From JBGPOS01 sp041488155 (lineage in GTDB: Bacteria > Chloroflexota > Dehalococcoidia > Tepidiformales > Tepidiformaceae), in NCBI GenBank assembly GCA_041488155.1, contig JBGPOS010000009.1, positions 8,753 through 72,752 on the forward strand: a stretch of 64,000 nt of DNA, written 5' to 3'. A program made the position numbers and the translations under genes. The first letter of the stretch is position 1. Each line of letters starts with the position of its first letter. This document shows positions 36,625-45,010 of the stretch, piece by piece. The notes under the pieces are model-generated. The model saw nothing but the letters and a program-made list of their open reading frames with translations, was not told where the DNA came from and searched no databases.

Positions 36625-36813
36625 ATGGTACTTCCCCTCGAAATCCGGCGCACGAAGGCGGGGCCGTCATGGCTGTGGATCGCCGGAGTCGTGTTGGGCG
36701 TCATTTGCCTCGGAAGCTACATCTGGCTTCCCGGGCTGGCCTTCCCGATCTGGCTGCTCGCCCTCGCGGCCGTCGGGCTGCGTGCCACCGCAGGTGCGGC
36801 CAAAGCTGCGTAG
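36625..36813 (+). CDS. Small membrane protein of unknown function
   Basis: 62 residues with one or two hydrophobic stretches (WLWIAGVVLGVICLGSYIWL, then FPIWLLALAAVGL), which reads as a small helical-hairpin membrane protein. The ATG at 36625 is used; an upstream start at 36598 is possible. No family recognised. It ends about 135 bp before the riboswitch and is probably independent of it. Confidence 0.5.
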   Translation: MVLPLEIRRTKAGPSWLWIAGVVLGVICLGSYIWLPGLAFPIWLLALAAVGLRATAGAAKAA

Positions 36814-36947
36814 CCGGCGAAGGCGGGATGCGCGCTGGCTCTCGTCTGCCTCGGCCTGCGGCATCGGGGTGGGGTGCCCCGCCGAAACACAGTGTTCATC
36901 CGGGAGTAACCGTCGCGAAATACGCCGGTCCTAGTCTGCGCTACAGC

Positions 36948-37053
36948 CGCTAGGGTTCCGCTCCGCCGCTCGCCGACGGGGGCCTGGTCCGAGAGCGGCA
37001 GCCCGCACGGTGCGGGTACACGGCGGGACAAAAGCCCGGGAGGCCCAAGGGGA
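36948..37053 (+). promoter_or_regulatory. Guanidine-I (ykkC) riboswitch aptamer
   Basis: All the hallmark blocks occur in order and spacing. CTAGGGTTCCG is at 36950-36960, GGTCCGAGAG at 36986-36995, a GC-rich hairpin follows, then ACACGGCGGGACAAAAG, and CCCGGGAG ends at 37042. This is the guanidine-sensing ykkC class. It precedes the ABC-transporter/GdmH/urease genes, which fits the ligand. A terminator overlaps its 3' end. Confidence 0.93.
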
Positions 37054-37070
37054 CTCCGCGGGCTTTTCTC
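37031..37070 (+). terminator. Intrinsic terminator overlapping the guanidine-I aptamer
   Basis: AAGCCCG and GGAG at 37032-37042 can pair with CTCC and CGGGCTT at 37054-37065, with one bulged base, followed by TTTTC. The 5' arm is the conserved aptamer 3' end, so aptamer and terminator exclude each other. Guanidine binding should therefore prevent termination, a transcriptional ON switch; that mode is inferred from this layout and known ykkC examples. Confidence 0.82.
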
Positions 37071-37127
37071 ATTCCCGGGCCTGCAATCCGCCGGGGTGCC
37101 ACACACCCGCGGGGAGAAGGAGCACCC

Positions 37128-38150
37128 GTGAAGCCGCTACGCCTCATCCTCCTGACCTGCCTCCTCGCCATCGCCGCGATGTCGTTCGTCGCCTCCGCGT
37201 GTTCGGACGACGACAGCGGCGGAGGGGGTTCAGGGTCCGCGATCAAGCTCGGGTTCAGCGCCTGGCCGGGCTGGTTCCCGTTGCAAGTCGCCCAAGAGGC
37301 GGGAATCTTCAAGAAGGCCGGGGTCAACGTCGACCTCGTCTGGTTCGAGGGCTACCTCGACTCGATCAACGCCCTCGCCGCGGGCAAGCTCGACGCGAAC
37401 AGCCAGACCCTGAACGACACCATTGGATCGGTGGCCGGCGGCGCCGATCAGGTCATCGTCCTCGTCAACGACAACTCGACTGGCAACGATCAGATCATCG
37501 TCTCGCCGGAGATCAAGACCATCCAGGACCTGAAGGGAAAGAAGATCGGCCTCGAGGCGGGCGTGGTCGACCACTACCTGCTGCTGCTCGGGCTGAAAGC
37601 GGCAGGCATGTCGCCGTCCGACGTGAACATCGTGAACCTCGAGACGGGCGCGGCAGCCTCTGCCTTCGCCTCGGGCCAGCTGGATGCCGTCGCTGTCTTC
37701 GCGCCATTCACAACACAGGCGCTCAAGCGGCCGGGCTCGCGCACCCTCTTCAGCTCGAAGGACTACCCGGGGGCCATTCCCGACCATCTCGTCGTTTCCA
37801 AGAAGCTGCTCGAGTCGCGGCCTGGCGACGTCCAGAAGCTCATCAACGCCTGGTACATGACGCTCGATTACCTCAAGCAGAACCCGCAGAAGGCCGTCGA
37901 CATCATGGCGAAGCGTGCGGGCGTGTCGACCGACGAATACAAGTCCTACGACGCTGGCACGTCGCTCTTCAGCGTCGACGACAACCTCAAGGCGTTCACG
38001 ACCGGCACCGCCCTCACGGCCTTGAACTTCGCCGCGAAGGACATCTCGAAGTTCATGCTCGACGCGAAGCTCATCGACAAAGAGGTGGACCTGAGCAAGC
38101 TGTTCGAGCCGAAGTTTGTGAAGGCCTACGCAGCATCGGGCAGCAAGTAA
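37128..38150 (+). CDS. ABC transporter substrate-binding lipoprotein (nitrate/sulfonate/taurine type)
   Basis: 340 residues. A signal peptide (LILLTCLLAIAAMSFVASAC) ends in a lipobox Cys, followed by a Gly/Asp-rich linker and a periplasmic-binding domain of the NMT1/SsuA kind: KLGFSAWPGWFPLQVAQEAGIFKKAGV and LKGKKIGLEAGVVDHYLLLLGL. It should capture a small cation; guanidinium is inferred from the riboswitch and the downstream hydrolase. GTG start at 37128 behind GAGAAGGAG. First gene of the locus. Confidence 0.87.
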   Translation: MKPLRLILLTCLLAIAAMSFVASACSDDDSGGGGSGSAIKLGFSAWPGWFPLQVAQEAGIFKKAGVNVDLVWFEGYLDSINALAAGKLDANSQTLNDTIGSVAGGADQVIVLVNDNSTGNDQIIVSPEIKTIQDLKGKKIGLEAGVVDHYLLLLGLKAAGMSPSDVNIVNLETGAAASAFASGQLDAVAVFAPFTTQALKRPGSRTLFSSKDYPGAIPDHLVVSKKLLESRPGDVQKLINAWYMTLDYLKQNPQKAVDIMAKRAGVSTDEYKSYDAGTSLFSVDDNLKAFTTGTALTALNFAAKDISKFMLDAKLIDKEVDLSKLFEPKFVKAYAASGSK

Positions 38151-38184
38151 CTCATAAGGGTCAGTGACGGTGGGAGATGAGGCG

Positions 38185-39069
38185 ATGACGAGCAACGAGG
38201 GAGAGATCGTGGTGCCCGGCGCGACGGTGCCGGTGAGCGTGCGCGGGAGCGTCGCGAAGAAGCGGCAGCTCGGCGGGCGGAGGCCGTCGCGGTTCTGGCG
38301 CGTCCGCGAAGACATACCGGCTCGCCTGCGGCTGGTGCTGATGGTTGTCTCGATCCTGGCGCCGCTCGTCACGTGGGTGCTGCTCCGGGCGACCAACACG
38401 GTGCAGGAGATCTTCCTCCCCAACCCCCTCGACGTGCTGAGCGCGGGAAAGGGACTCGCGGAAGGCGGCGACCTCGGCGCGGACACGTGGGCGAGCGGCC
38501 GCCGTATTGCCCTGGGCTTCGGCATCGCGCTCCTCATCTCGATCCCGCTCGGCCTTGCGATGGGCACCTTCAAGAGCATCAACTCGCTCTTCGAGCCACT
38601 CATCGGCTTCGTCCGCTACATGCCGGCGACTGCGTTCGTGCCGCTCCTGCTGATCTGGCTCGGGCTGGACGAAGGGCCGAAGGTGGCGCTGATCGTCATC
38701 GGGACCGTCTTCTTCAACACGCTCATGACCGCGAATATCGTCTGGTCCGTCCCAACCGAGCTCATCCGCGTCTCGCAGACTCTTGGCGCCGGCACGTTCA
38801 CCGTCTTGCGCAAGGTCATCTTCCCCTACGCGCTCCCGGGAATGATCGATGCTGCGCGCGTGAACCTCGCGGCGGCCTGGAACCTGATCGTGGTCGCCGA
38901 ACTCGTCGCCGCAGACCAGGGCCTTGGGTTCCGGATCGTGCGGGCGCAGAAGTTCCTCCACACCGATCAGATCTTTGCGATCCTCGTTGTCATCGGCCTG
39001 CTTGGATTCGCGAGCGATCTCGGCCTCCGGGCGCTACGCAACCGCGTCGCGCCGTGGTCGCAGGAGTAG
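38185..39069 (+). CDS. ABC transporter permease (SsuC/TauC-like)
   Basis: About 294 residues with roughly six transmembrane helices. After a basic N-terminal tail, LVLMVVSILAPLVTWVLL is helix 1. The EAA loop region (RVSQTLGAGTFTVLRKVIFPYALPG) contacts the ATPase. It resembles permeases for nitrate, taurine and sulfonates. The ATG at 38185 has a GGGAG Shine-Dalgarno sequence; a GTG at 38164 is an alternative. It follows the binding protein closely. Confidence 0.87.
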   Translation: MTSNEGEIVVPGATVPVSVRGSVAKKRQLGGRRPSRFWRVREDIPARLRLVLMVVSILAPLVTWVLLRATNTVQEIFLPNPLDVLSAGKGLAEGGDLGADTWASGRRIALGFGIALLISIPLGLAMGTFKSINSLFEPLIGFVRYMPATAFVPLLLIWLGLDEGPKVALIVIGTVFFNTLMTANIVWSVPTELIRVSQTLGAGTFTVLRKVIFPYALPGMIDAARVNLAAAWNLIVVAELVAADQGLGFRIVRAQKFLHTDQIFAILVVIGLLGFASDLGLRALRNRVAPWSQE

Positions 39070-39073
39070 AGCG

Positions 39074-39843
39074 ATGACTGCCAGCCTCGACCTGCGCGGG
39101 TTGACCAAGGAGTTTCGGGCAAAGGGCAGGGTGACGGTCGCCATTGAGGAGGTCGACCTCCACGTTGACCCCGGCGAGCTCGTCTGCATTGTCGGCGCGT
39201 CCGGCTGTGGCAAGTCGACGCTCCTCAACGTCGTCGCTGGGCTCGCCGAACCGACCGGGGGAGAGGCGCTGCTCGACGGCCAGCCCATCCGGGGGCCGGG
39301 GCCGGACCGCGGCATCGTCTTCCAGACGTATTCGCTCTTTCCCTGGCGGTCGGTCGCCCAGAACGTCGCGTTCGGGCTGGAGGTCGCGGGCGTCAACCGG
39401 TCGGCGATCGCTGAGCGCGTGGACTACTACCTCGGTGTGATGAACCTGCGGAAGTGGGCGGGTGCGCGGCCAAGCCAGCTCTCGGGCGGCATGCGCCAGC
39501 GCGTCGCAATCGCGCGATCGCTCGCAACCGAGCCCGAAGTCCTTCTACTCGATGAGCCGTTCGGCGCCCTGGATGCGCACACGCGGGCGCCATGCAGGAG
39601 TTCCTGCTGTCCGTCTGGCGGCAGACCGGCACAACCATCCTCATGGTGACGCACGACGTAGAGGAGGCGATCTTCCTCGCGCAGCGGATCTACGTTTTCT
39701 CGTCCCACCCCGGGCGTGTCCTGCGCCAAATCCCCGTCCCGTTCGGAGCCGAGCGGATGGCGGCCGTCCGGCGCGACACGCGCTTCCTCGACCTGCGCGA
39801 CGAGATCCAGAGCCTCCTCCTCGCGGAGGTGGCCGAAGTCTAG
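39074..39843 (+). CDS. ABC transporter ATP-binding protein, frameshifted
   Basis: The sequence has every ABC signature: Walker A GASGCGKST, Q-loop FQTYSLFPW, signature LSGGMRQR, Walker B EVLLLDEPFGALD and H-loop VTHDVEEA. However, they are spread over two frames. After HTRA the frame breaks at about 39590: the rest (MQEFLLSVWRQTGTTI onward) continues in the next frame from 39592. A one-base deletion against the expected frame explains it exactly. As written the gene would stop early and lose the H-loop. This may be a sequence or assembly error, or a real inactivation of an otherwise intact locus. It is the third gene of the transporter. Confidence 0.85.
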
Positions 39844-40029
39844 TGCCGCTCCAACTTGACTTTGCTGTTGATGGCCGCATGGCTACAGGTCGCTCTGCGT
39901 GGATTCCGGAATCGAGCGCGAACGCAGACGCCCGATCGGCCACGGCAGCGATGCGCCGAATTGACCTGGAGGAGCACCAGATACACGCGAACACCACGAA
40001 CCTGACGACAACGCCTGGAGGAGATCCCC

Positions 40030-41166
40030 ATGCCTTCGAATCCGCATGAGCACGGCCACGCGCTCCACGACCATTACGGCCCCGAGGCGCGCTACGCCGT
40101 CGAGGCTGAGGCAGCGCTTCCGACAACGAAGTGGGAGGAAGAGATCGCACGGGGCCTTGAGCTGGGCCTGCCCGCGGCCGAGTCTATCGTCGACCGCCGC
40201 ATCCCCACCTTTAGCCGCGGCGAGCTTCCCCACTTCGCGGGCATCAACACGTTCCTCAAAGCGCCGTACGTGGAGGATGTCCGCCGGTGTGGGGAGTACG
40301 ACGTCGCGGTCGTGGGGGCGCCGTTCGATGGCGGGACCACGTATCGGCCCGGTGCGCGCTTCGGCCCCCAGGGCATCCGCAAGATCTCGGCGCTCTACGG
40401 GCCGTACAGCTTCGAGCTCGGCGTCGACCTGCGCGAGTCGATCACCATCTGCGACCTCGGGGACATCTTCACGATCCCCGCGAACATCGAGAAGACGTTC
40501 GATCAGATCAGCAAGGGGATCGGCCACATTTACCAGAGCGGCGCGTTCCCGGTGGTGCTCGGCGGTGACCACTCGATCGGCTACCCGACGGTCCGCGGCG
40601 TCGCCCAACACCTCGGCGGGGGCAAGCTCGGGATCATCCACCTGGACCGCCATGTCGACACACAGGAGACGGACCTCGACGAGCGTATGCACACGACGCC
40701 CTGGTTCCACGCGACCGATCTGCCGAACGTCCCACCGAAGAACCTGGTCCAGGTCGGGATCGGCGGGTGGCAGGCGCCGCGGCCGGGGGTGAAGGTCGGG
40801 CGCGAACGCGGCACGACGATCCTCACGGTGACGGACGCGGTGGAGATGGGCATCGAGGCGGCGGCGCAGCGCGCACTGGAGGTGGCGTGGGACGGCACGG
40901 ACGCGGTCTGGCTGAGCTTCGACGTCGACTGCCTCGACGCGGCGTTTGTCCCCGGCACCGGCTGGCCCGAGCCCGGCGGCTTTCTACCCCGGGAGGTCCT
41001 CAAGTTCATCCAGCTGATCTCTGAGCAACCGCTCGCCGGGATGGAGGTGGTCGAGTGCTCGCCGCCCTACGACAACGCCGAGATCACATCGCTCATGGCC
41101 ACGCGCGTGATCTGCGACACGTTGGGGTGCCAGGTTCGCGCCGGGCACCTGCCGCGGAGGCGCTGA
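40030..41166 (+). CDS. gdmH: GdmH-like guanidine hydrolase (ureohydrolase family)
   Basis: A 378-residue ureohydrolase with an N-terminal extension of about 90 residues before GEYDVAVVGAPFDGG. Metal-site motifs: GGDHS (178-182), DRHVD (206-210, where arginases and agmatinases have DAHxD), and SFDVDCLD with Asp298 and Asp300. GTGWPEPGG (309-317) carries Trp where agmatinases usually have Thr. The long N-terminus, the changed substrate-loop residues and the riboswitch/urease setting favour guanidine over agmatine or arginine. The expected reaction is guanidine plus water to urea plus ammonia, using nickel. GGAGGAG precedes the ATG. It is preceded by 187 bp, which could hold a second promoter. 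Confidence 0.85.
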   Translation: MPSNPHEHGHALHDHYGPEARYAVEAEAALPTTKWEEEIARGLELGLPAAESIVDRRIPTFSRGELPHFAGINTFLKAPYVEDVRRCGEYDVAVVGAPFDGGTTYRPGARFGPQGIRKISALYGPYSFELGVDLRESITICDLGDIFTIPANIEKTFDQISKGIGHIYQSGAFPVVLGGDHSIGYPTVRGVAQHLGGGKLGIIHLDRHVDTQETDLDERMHTTPWFHATDLPNVPPKNLVQVGIGGWQAPRPGVKVGRERGTTILTVTDAVEMGIEAAAQRALEVAWDGTDAVWLSFDVDCLDAAFVPGTGWPEPGGFLPREVLKFIQLISEQPLAGMEVVECSPPYDNAEITSLMATRVICDTLGCQVRAGHLPRRR

Positions 41167-41248
41167 TCCCCCGGGGCGAAGCGTGGTCGAATCCGGCTAC
41201 GCGTACGCCCGCCCAACCGAAGGTGCACCAGGAGGTCCAACTGCACAG

Positions 41249-41552
41249 ATGAAGCTCACCGATCGCGAAGTGGACAAACTGCTCGTCTCGATGGCGGCCA
41301 TCATTGCCCGCGACCGTCGTGCCCGCGGGCTGCGCCTCAACTATCCCGAGGCGATTGCCATCATCGCGAGCGGGCCTCCTGGAGAGGGCGCGCGACGGCG
41401 CCTCGGTCGCGCAGCTCATGGGGATGCAGGGGGCGTTTCTCACCCGCAACGACGTGATGGATGGCATCCCCGAGATGATAGACAGCGTCCAGGTCGAAGC
41501 GACGTTCGTCGACGGCACGAAGCTCGTCACACTCCACAACCCGATCCCATGA
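41249..41552 (+). CDS. ureA: Urease subunit gamma, frameshifted
   Basis: MKLTDREVDKLLVSMAAIIA opens a typical UreA of about 100 residues in one frame (ATG 41249 behind AGGAGGT). The match breaks after NYPEAIAIIASG. The rest (LLERARDGASVAQL, VMDGIPEMIDSVQVEATF, DGTKLVTLHNP) continues in the next frame up to the TGA at 41552. One extra base near 41375 explains the break, and correcting it restores the usual length exactly. As written, translation would run on in the wrong frame and fuse out of register with ureB. Either a sequence error or a recent mutation. The stop overlaps the ureB start (ATGA). Confidence 0.85.
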
Positions 41553-41932
41553 GCGCGCCGAATACGCCCGGCGAGACCCTCTACGGCGACGGCGATATCG
41601 TCCTCAACGCCGGCCGGCCAGCCACCACCATCGAGGTCACGAACACGGGCGACCGTGCAGTGCAGGTTGGATCGCACTACCACTTCTTCGAGGCGAATGT
41701 CGCGCTGCGGTTCGACCGCAGGGCGGCCTTCGGCCTGCGACTCGACATCCCCTCGGGGACGGCGGTCCGCTTCGAAGCCGGGCAGACCCATCGGGTTACA
41801 CTCGTTCCTTTTGGCGGTGAGCAGCGCCTCATCGGCTTCCTCGGGCTGACGGACGGCGAGGGCTTCCGGGCGGCGGCGGAGCGCGCGAGGGCGCGCGGCC
41901 TCGCGGTTGGGCTGGCGGAGGAAGGCTTATGA
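41549..41932 (+). CDS. ureB: Urease subunit beta
   Basis: 127 residues. GETLYGDGDIVLNAGRP opens the beta-subunit fold, VGSHYHFFEAN is the signature (HFFEaN), and FGLRLDIPSGTAVRFEAG and VTLVPFGG are the conserved later strands. It is a separate beta subunit, as in most bacteria. Both ends overlap its neighbours (ATGA), showing tight coupling with ureA and ureC. Confidence 0.93.
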   Translation: MSAPNTPGETLYGDGDIVLNAGRPATTIEVTNTGDRAVQVGSHYHFFEANVALRFDRRAAFGLRLDIPSGTAVRFEAGQTHRVTLVPFGGEQRLIGFLGLTDGEGFRAAAERARARGLAVGLAEEGL

Positions 41933-43629
41933 GCTACAGGATTTCCCGCGAACGCTACGCGCATCTCTACGGCCCCACGACAGGCGACCGCGTCCGCCTT
42001 GCCGACACGGGGCTCCTCGCCCTCGTCGAGGCGGACCTCCACGTTCCCGGCGAAGAGGCTTGCTTCGGCGGCGGCAAGTCCATCCGCGACGGCATGGCCC
42101 AGACCGCCTCACGCCTCGACGCGCTCGATCTCGTCATCACGAACGCGCTGATCATTGACCATTGGGGCATCGTCAAGGCTGACGTCGGTGTCAGGGAAGG
42201 GCGAATTGTAGGGGTCGGCGCGGCCGGCAACCCGGACACGATGGACGGGATCACGGCCGGGATGGTCATCGGCGCCGGAACCGAGGTGATCGCCGGCGAG
42301 CGGCTGATCCTCACCGCCGGCGCGATAGACACGCACATCCACTTCATCTGCCCTCAGATCGTCGTCGAGTCGCTCGCGAACGGGGTGACAACCCTGATCG
42401 GGGGTGGGACGGGCCCGGCGACTGGCACGAACGCCACTACCTGCACCCCGGGTGCGTGGAACATCGCGCGCATGCTGGAGGCCGCCGACACCTATCCGGT
42501 GAACCTCGGCTTCCTCGGCAAGGGGAACAGCAGCGACGCATCGGCTCTCCGGGCGCAGGTCGAGGCCGGGGCCTGCGGGCTCAAGCTGCATGAGGATTGG
42601 GGCTCGACGCCGGCGGCGATCGATGCCTGCCTCCGCGTGGGCGACGCCTTCGACGTACAGGTCGCGATACACACCGACACTCTCAACGAGGCGGGTTTTG
42701 TCGAGGAGACGATCGCGGCCTTCGCCGGTCGCACCATCCACACCTTCCACACAGAAGGGGCGGGCGGCGGGCATGCGCCCGACATCATCCGCGTCGCCTC
42801 GCTGCCAAACGTCCTGCCCTCGTCGACGAACCCCACGCGGCCCTACACCGTCAACACGATCCAGGAGCACCTGGACATGCTGATGGTGTGCCACCACCTC
42901 AACCCAAACGTGCGCGAGGACATCGCCTTCGCGGAATCGCGCATACGGCCGAGCACAATCGCGGCCGAGGATATCCTCCACGACCTGGGTGCGATCTCCA
43001 TGATGTCGAGCGACAGCCAGGCGATGGGGCGCGCGGGTGAGGTCGTCCTCCGCACGTGGCAGACAGCGCACAAGATGAAGGAGCAGCGCGGCCCCCTCGA
43101 GGGCGACCCGCCGGGCGCGGACAACGCCCGGATCAAGCGCTACCTCGCCAAGTACACGATCAATCCAGCGATCGCCCAGGGAATCGCGCACGAGGTGGGC
43201 AGCATCGAGGTGGGGAAGCTCGCGGACATGGTGCTCTGGGAGCCGGCGTTCTTCGGAGTGAAGCCGGAGCTCCTGATCAAGGGCGGCATGATCGCCTACG
43301 CCGCCATGGGCGACCCGGGCGCGAGCATCCCCACACCGCAGCCGGTTCGCTACCGCCCAATGTTCGGCTCTGCCGCGCCATCGACGCGACGGCTCTTCGT
43401 CTCGGCGGCCGCCCTCGCCAACGGCGTCTCCGAGCGCCTGGGCGTCCGCACCCCCGCGGTCGCAGTCCGCAACACGCGCACCATCGGCAAGGCGGCAATG
43501 GTCCACAACGATGCCACCCCGGAGATCGCCGTCGACCCGGAGACCTTCGCCGTGTGGGTGAACGGCGAGCTCGCGACCTGCGATCCTGCCGCGACGTTGC
43601 CGATGGCCCAGCGGTACTTCCTGTTTTGA
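41929..43629 (+). CDS. ureC: Urease subunit alpha (catalytic)
   Basis: 566 residues with all nickel ligands present. HIH is at 136/138, the carbamylated Lys is K219 in GLKLHEDWG, His248 lies in AIHTDTLNE, His274 in TFHTEGAGGGHAPD and Asp362 in MMSSDSQAMGRAG. The mobile-flap catalytic His lies in MVCHHLNPN. It hydrolyses urea to ammonia and carbamate. Since every ligand is intact, the enzyme itself shows no decay despite the ureA frameshift. Confidence 0.97.
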   Translation: MSYRISRERYAHLYGPTTGDRVRLADTGLLALVEADLHVPGEEACFGGGKSIRDGMAQTASRLDALDLVITNALIIDHWGIVKADVGVREGRIVGVGAAGNPDTMDGITAGMVIGAGTEVIAGERLILTAGAIDTHIHFICPQIVVESLANGVTTLIGGGTGPATGTNATTCTPGAWNIARMLEAADTYPVNLGFLGKGNSSDASALRAQVEAGACGLKLHEDWGSTPAAIDACLRVGDAFDVQVAIHTDTLNEAGFVEETIAAFAGRTIHTFHTEGAGGGHAPDIIRVASLPNVLPSSTNPTRPYTVNTIQEHLDMLMVCHHLNPNVREDIAFAESRIRPSTIAAEDILHDLGAISMMSSDSQAMGRAGEVVLRTWQTAHKMKEQRGPLEGDPPGADNARIKRYLAKYTINPAIAQGIAHEVGSIEVGKLADMVLWEPAFFGVKPELLIKGGMIAYAAMGDPGASIPTPQPVRYRPMFGSAAPSTRRLFVSAAALANGVSERLGVRTPAVAVRNTRTIGKAAMVHNDATPEIAVDPETFAVWVNGELATCDPAATLPMAQRYFLF

Positions 43630-44318
43630 GCGCCACGCCGGGCCTCCTGCCGTTCCTGCGCCTCCTCCAGACCGCCGATTCAAGCTTCCCGACCGGCGGC
43701 TACGCGTTCAGCCACGGAATGGAGTGGCTCCAGCACGCCGGGCTCGTCGCGGACGAAGCAGGCGTAGCGTCCGTGCTCTCGGGGTATGTCGACCAGGTGG
43801 TCGGCGGGCAGGCATTCCCAGCGGCGCTGGGCGCAGCGCGGTCGCCGTCGCACACAGCGATACGCCGCTGGGACGTGCTCCTCGACGCCTCAATTGCAGC
43901 GGAAGGGGAGCGCAACGGGCAGCGGGCCATGGGCGAACGCCTCCTGGTTGGCGCCCTCGACGCATTTGGTGGATCGCGGACGGCTACGATGCTCGGCGAT
44001 GTCCGCGACGGGCGGTCGCCGGGCCAGTACGCGGTCGCCTTTGGCGTTGTCGCATCCGATAACGCGATCCCGCCCGAATCAATGCTCGCGGCGCTGGGGA
44101 TGGCGATGGCCGGTGCGATGGCCCAGGTGGCGGTGCGCCTCGGCGTCATCGGCCAGGCTGCCGGGACCCGGTTAGTCGCGGGCATCGCCCCCGCGGTCGA
44201 TGCGCTCGTCGCGACGGCCCTGGCAGATCGTCCGCGACGGCCCGGCGCCTTCGCGCCCGGCCTCGACGTCGCGGCGTTCCTCCAGCCGGCGATGCACTAC
44301 AGGATGTTCGCGTCGTGA
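43626..44318 (+). CDS. ureF: Urease accessory protein UreF
   Basis: 230 residues, all helical. LLQTADSSFPTGGYAFSHGMEW is the conserved N-terminal block (split here as LLQTADSSFP and TGGYAFSHGMEW), and MHYRMFAS is the conserved tail. It acts in the UreD-UreF-UreG complex that loads nickel. It probably starts at TTG 43626 inside the ureC stop (TTGA overlap), because the family begins shortly before LLPFLRLLQ. Confidence 0.87.
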   Translation: MSATPGLLPFLRLLQTADSSFPTGGYAFSHGMEWLQHAGLVADEAGVASVLSGYVDQVVGGQAFPAALGAARSPSHTAIRRWDVLLDASIAAEGERNGQRAMGERLLVGALDAFGGSRTATMLGDVRDGRSPGQYAVAFGVVASDNAIPPESMLAALGMAMAGAMAQVAVRLGVIGQAAGTRLVAGIAPAVDALVATALADRPRRPGAFAPGLDVAAFLQPAMHYRMFAS

Positions 44319-45010
44319 CCGCACCTGGGGCGCCAGACCGCGGGCACTCTCACACGTATGAGCCTGTCCCGAGCGCCCCCCAACGCCGGCACGATCCACG
44401 GGGCATCCTGCGTGTTGGCATCGCCGGCCCGGTCGGTTCGGGGAAGACCGCCGCGGTCCTTGCCATCTGCGAAGAGATCCGAGATTGCGTCGACATGGCG
44501 GTCGTCACCAACGACATCTACACGGAGGAGGACGCGCGCTTTCTGCTGACGCACTCTGCGCTCGCCGAAGACCGGATCGTGGGCGTCGCGACTGGCGGCT
44601 GCCCGCATGCCGCAATCCGTGAGGACGCGTCTCTCAACCTCCGCGCTATCGCCGAGCTCGAAGGCCGCCACCCGGACCTCGAGCTCATCCTCATCGAGAG
44701 CGGCGGGGACAATCTCTCCGCGACCTTCAGCCCTGAGCTCGTCGACCGCGTTGTCTACGTCATCGACGTCGCCGGCGGGGACAAGATCCCCCGCAAAGGT
44801 GGCCCGGGCGTCTGCAACTCCGACCTTCTCGTCATCAACAAGCGCGATCTCGCAGAACACGTCGGAGCAAGCCTTGAGGTGATGCGCCGTGACGCGGCGG
44901 CGGCCCGCGGGGCCCGCCCCTTCCTCGTCACCAGCATGCGCGACGGGGCCGACCGCGTCGCTCTCGCGGGATGGATCCTCCACGAGCTGCGACCAGGCCG
45001 GTCGTCGTGA
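44315..45010 (+). CDS. ureG: Urease accessory GTPase UreG
   Basis: 231 residues. GPVGSGKTAAV is the P-loop, ATGGCPHAAIRED contains the nickel-binding Cys-Pro-His motif, ESGGDNLSATFSPEL is the switch region, and NKRDL replaces the usual NKxD. It drives nickel delivery with GTP. GTG start at 44315 inside the ureF stop. The N-terminus has only a short His-containing stretch (RGHSHTYEP), which might store a little nickel since ureE is absent. Confidence 0.93.
   Translation: MTAPGAPDRGHSHTYEPVPSAPQRRHDPRGILRVGIAGPVGSGKTAAVLAICEEIRDCVDMAVVTNDIYTEEDARFLLTHSALAEDRIVGVATGGCPHAAIREDASLNLRAIAELEGRHPDLELILIESGGDNLSATFSPELVDRVVYVIDVAGGDKIPRKGGPGVCNSDLLVINKRDLAEHVGASLEVMRRDAAAARGARPFLVTSMRDGADRVALAGWILHELRPGRSS

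Noticed and set aside
41183..41932. A single ureA-ureB fusion protein
   Set aside because: The apparent fusion arises because the frameshifted ureA frame runs into ureB. The middle segment (residues after IIASG up to MSAPN) is nonsense, while correct ureA ends at 41552 in another frame with an ATGA overlap.
42109..43683. A 524-codon minus-strand open frame opposite ureC
   Set aside because: UreC on the plus strand has every nickel ligand; the antisense frame has random composition.
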